A stretch of 6,839 nt of DNA from Methylococcaceae bacterium (GTDB lineage Bacteria > Pseudomonadota > Gammaproteobacteria > Methylococcales > UBA1147). Under the pieces are notes generated by a model, which did not search any database, was not told the DNA's origin, and worked only from the letters and a program-made list of their open reading frames with translations. Below are positions 6,417 to 6,839 of the stretch, in pieces. The DNA lies in the NCBI GenBank assembly GCA_022616595.1, contig JAKEEL010000040.1, forward strand, positions 1-6,839, in the 5' to 3' direction. Position numbers and translations under genes: made by a program. Each line of letters begins with the position of its first letter. The first letter of the stretch is position 1.

Positions 6417-6839
6417 TTAAAAGCGCCTCGCAAAATCGGTTTGAACAAAAGCCTCCGCGGCATCCGTTCCACCGGTCCCTTTCGCAGTCACCTTGTAAAC
6501 ACTCCGGCTATTCTCAAGGTCCTGTTGCTGCCCCAGATTCTGGCTATCCCGCCGGTGTTCGCTAAACTCGATTACGAATTTCGGTGGGGTATTGACGCCT
6601 TCCAGACTGCTGAAACTCGAACCCCTGGCGTTTACCCAAAGCGCCGGATCCGTATAAAAAACAGCTCCCGTGGCGGTATACAACGCCGTGGCCCCGGCTT
6701 CCGCATTCCAAACCATACAGACACCCGAGTTACAAGCACGCGGGTCGGGAAAGGCGGCGAGCCCCAATATCCAGTTTTCACCCTCTCTGTTCGCGGCCTC
6801 GGCGGCCTCGAACGCAAGATTCATGTCGCGGGAATTGCC
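6417..6839 (-). CDS. pilX: Minor pilin PilX, 5' end off the window
   Basis: The last 141 codons of a PilX-type minor pilin. The visible part begins at GNSRDMNLAFEAAEAANREGE, characteristic of the helix just after the transmembrane part of PilX N-terminal domains. The prepilin leader and hydrophobic start therefore lie to the right of the window. Further on are a close Cys pair (visible residues 36 and 41), FVIEFSEH, and a C-terminal YKVTAKGTGGTDAAEAFVQTDF that matches the usual PilX ending (ITARGxGG followed by a terminal beta strand). PilX belongs to the minor-pilin complex that, with PilY1, primes pilus assembly. It is directly upstream of pilY1 in the same direction, 38 bp apart, so they are almost surely co-transcribed. 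An in-frame ATG at 6824 is only an internal methionine. Confidence 0.9.
   Translation of the reverse strand, partial: GNSRDMNLAFEAAEAANREGENWILGLAAFPDPRACNSGVCMVWNAEAGATALYTATGAVFYTDPALWVNARGSSFSSLEGVNTPPKFVIEFSEHRRDSQNLGQQQDLENSRSVYKVTAKGTGGTDAAEAFVQTDFARRF

Overview
The window looks like a piece of a gammaproteobacterial chromosome of moderately high GC. The support is an E. coli-type (archaeal-unlike, class II) CCA-adding enzyme whose motifs follow the E. coli protein closely, and a minor-pilin operon in the pilX-pilY1-pilY2-pilE order known from Pseudomonas. No mobile element, RNA gene, CRISPR array or phage remnant was seen.

Layout. Positions 1-827 (minus) hold the first about 275 codons of cca, cut off by the left edge. 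A 190-bp divergent intergenic region (828-1017) separates it from a TauE/SafE-type membrane permease at 1018-1806 (plus). The permease meets the pilus operon tail to tail, with 3 bp between stop codons. The rest (1810-6839, minus) is the end of a type IV pilus minor-pilin/adhesin operon, read right to left: pilX (5' end off the window), pilY1 (1245 aa), a small exported PilY2-like protein, and the minor pilin pilE. Gaps are 38 bp and 67 bp, then an ATGA stop/start overlap.

How the genes work together. PilX, PilY1 and PilE are parts of the minor-pilin/PilY1 complex thought to prime pilus assembly and sit at the pilus tip. PilY1 here has a signal peptide, a von Willebrand A-like region with a recognisable metal-binding motif, and a C-terminal PilC/PilY1 beta-propeller with a calcium-type loop. 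It also has a second EF-hand-like loop near the C terminus. Cca (tRNA 3'-end maturation) and the permease show no functional link to the pili.

Most of the window is ordinary housekeeping and pilus content, and I see no undescribed multi-gene system. The points most worth checking are the loss of two expected metal-ligand positions in the HD domain of Cca, the poorly characterised PilY2-like protein with its leader hairpin and translational coupling to pilE, a 13-bp AT-rich dyad overlapping the likely -10 element of the permease, the two acidic calcium-type loops in PilY1, and a PilE that lacks the usual disulfide.
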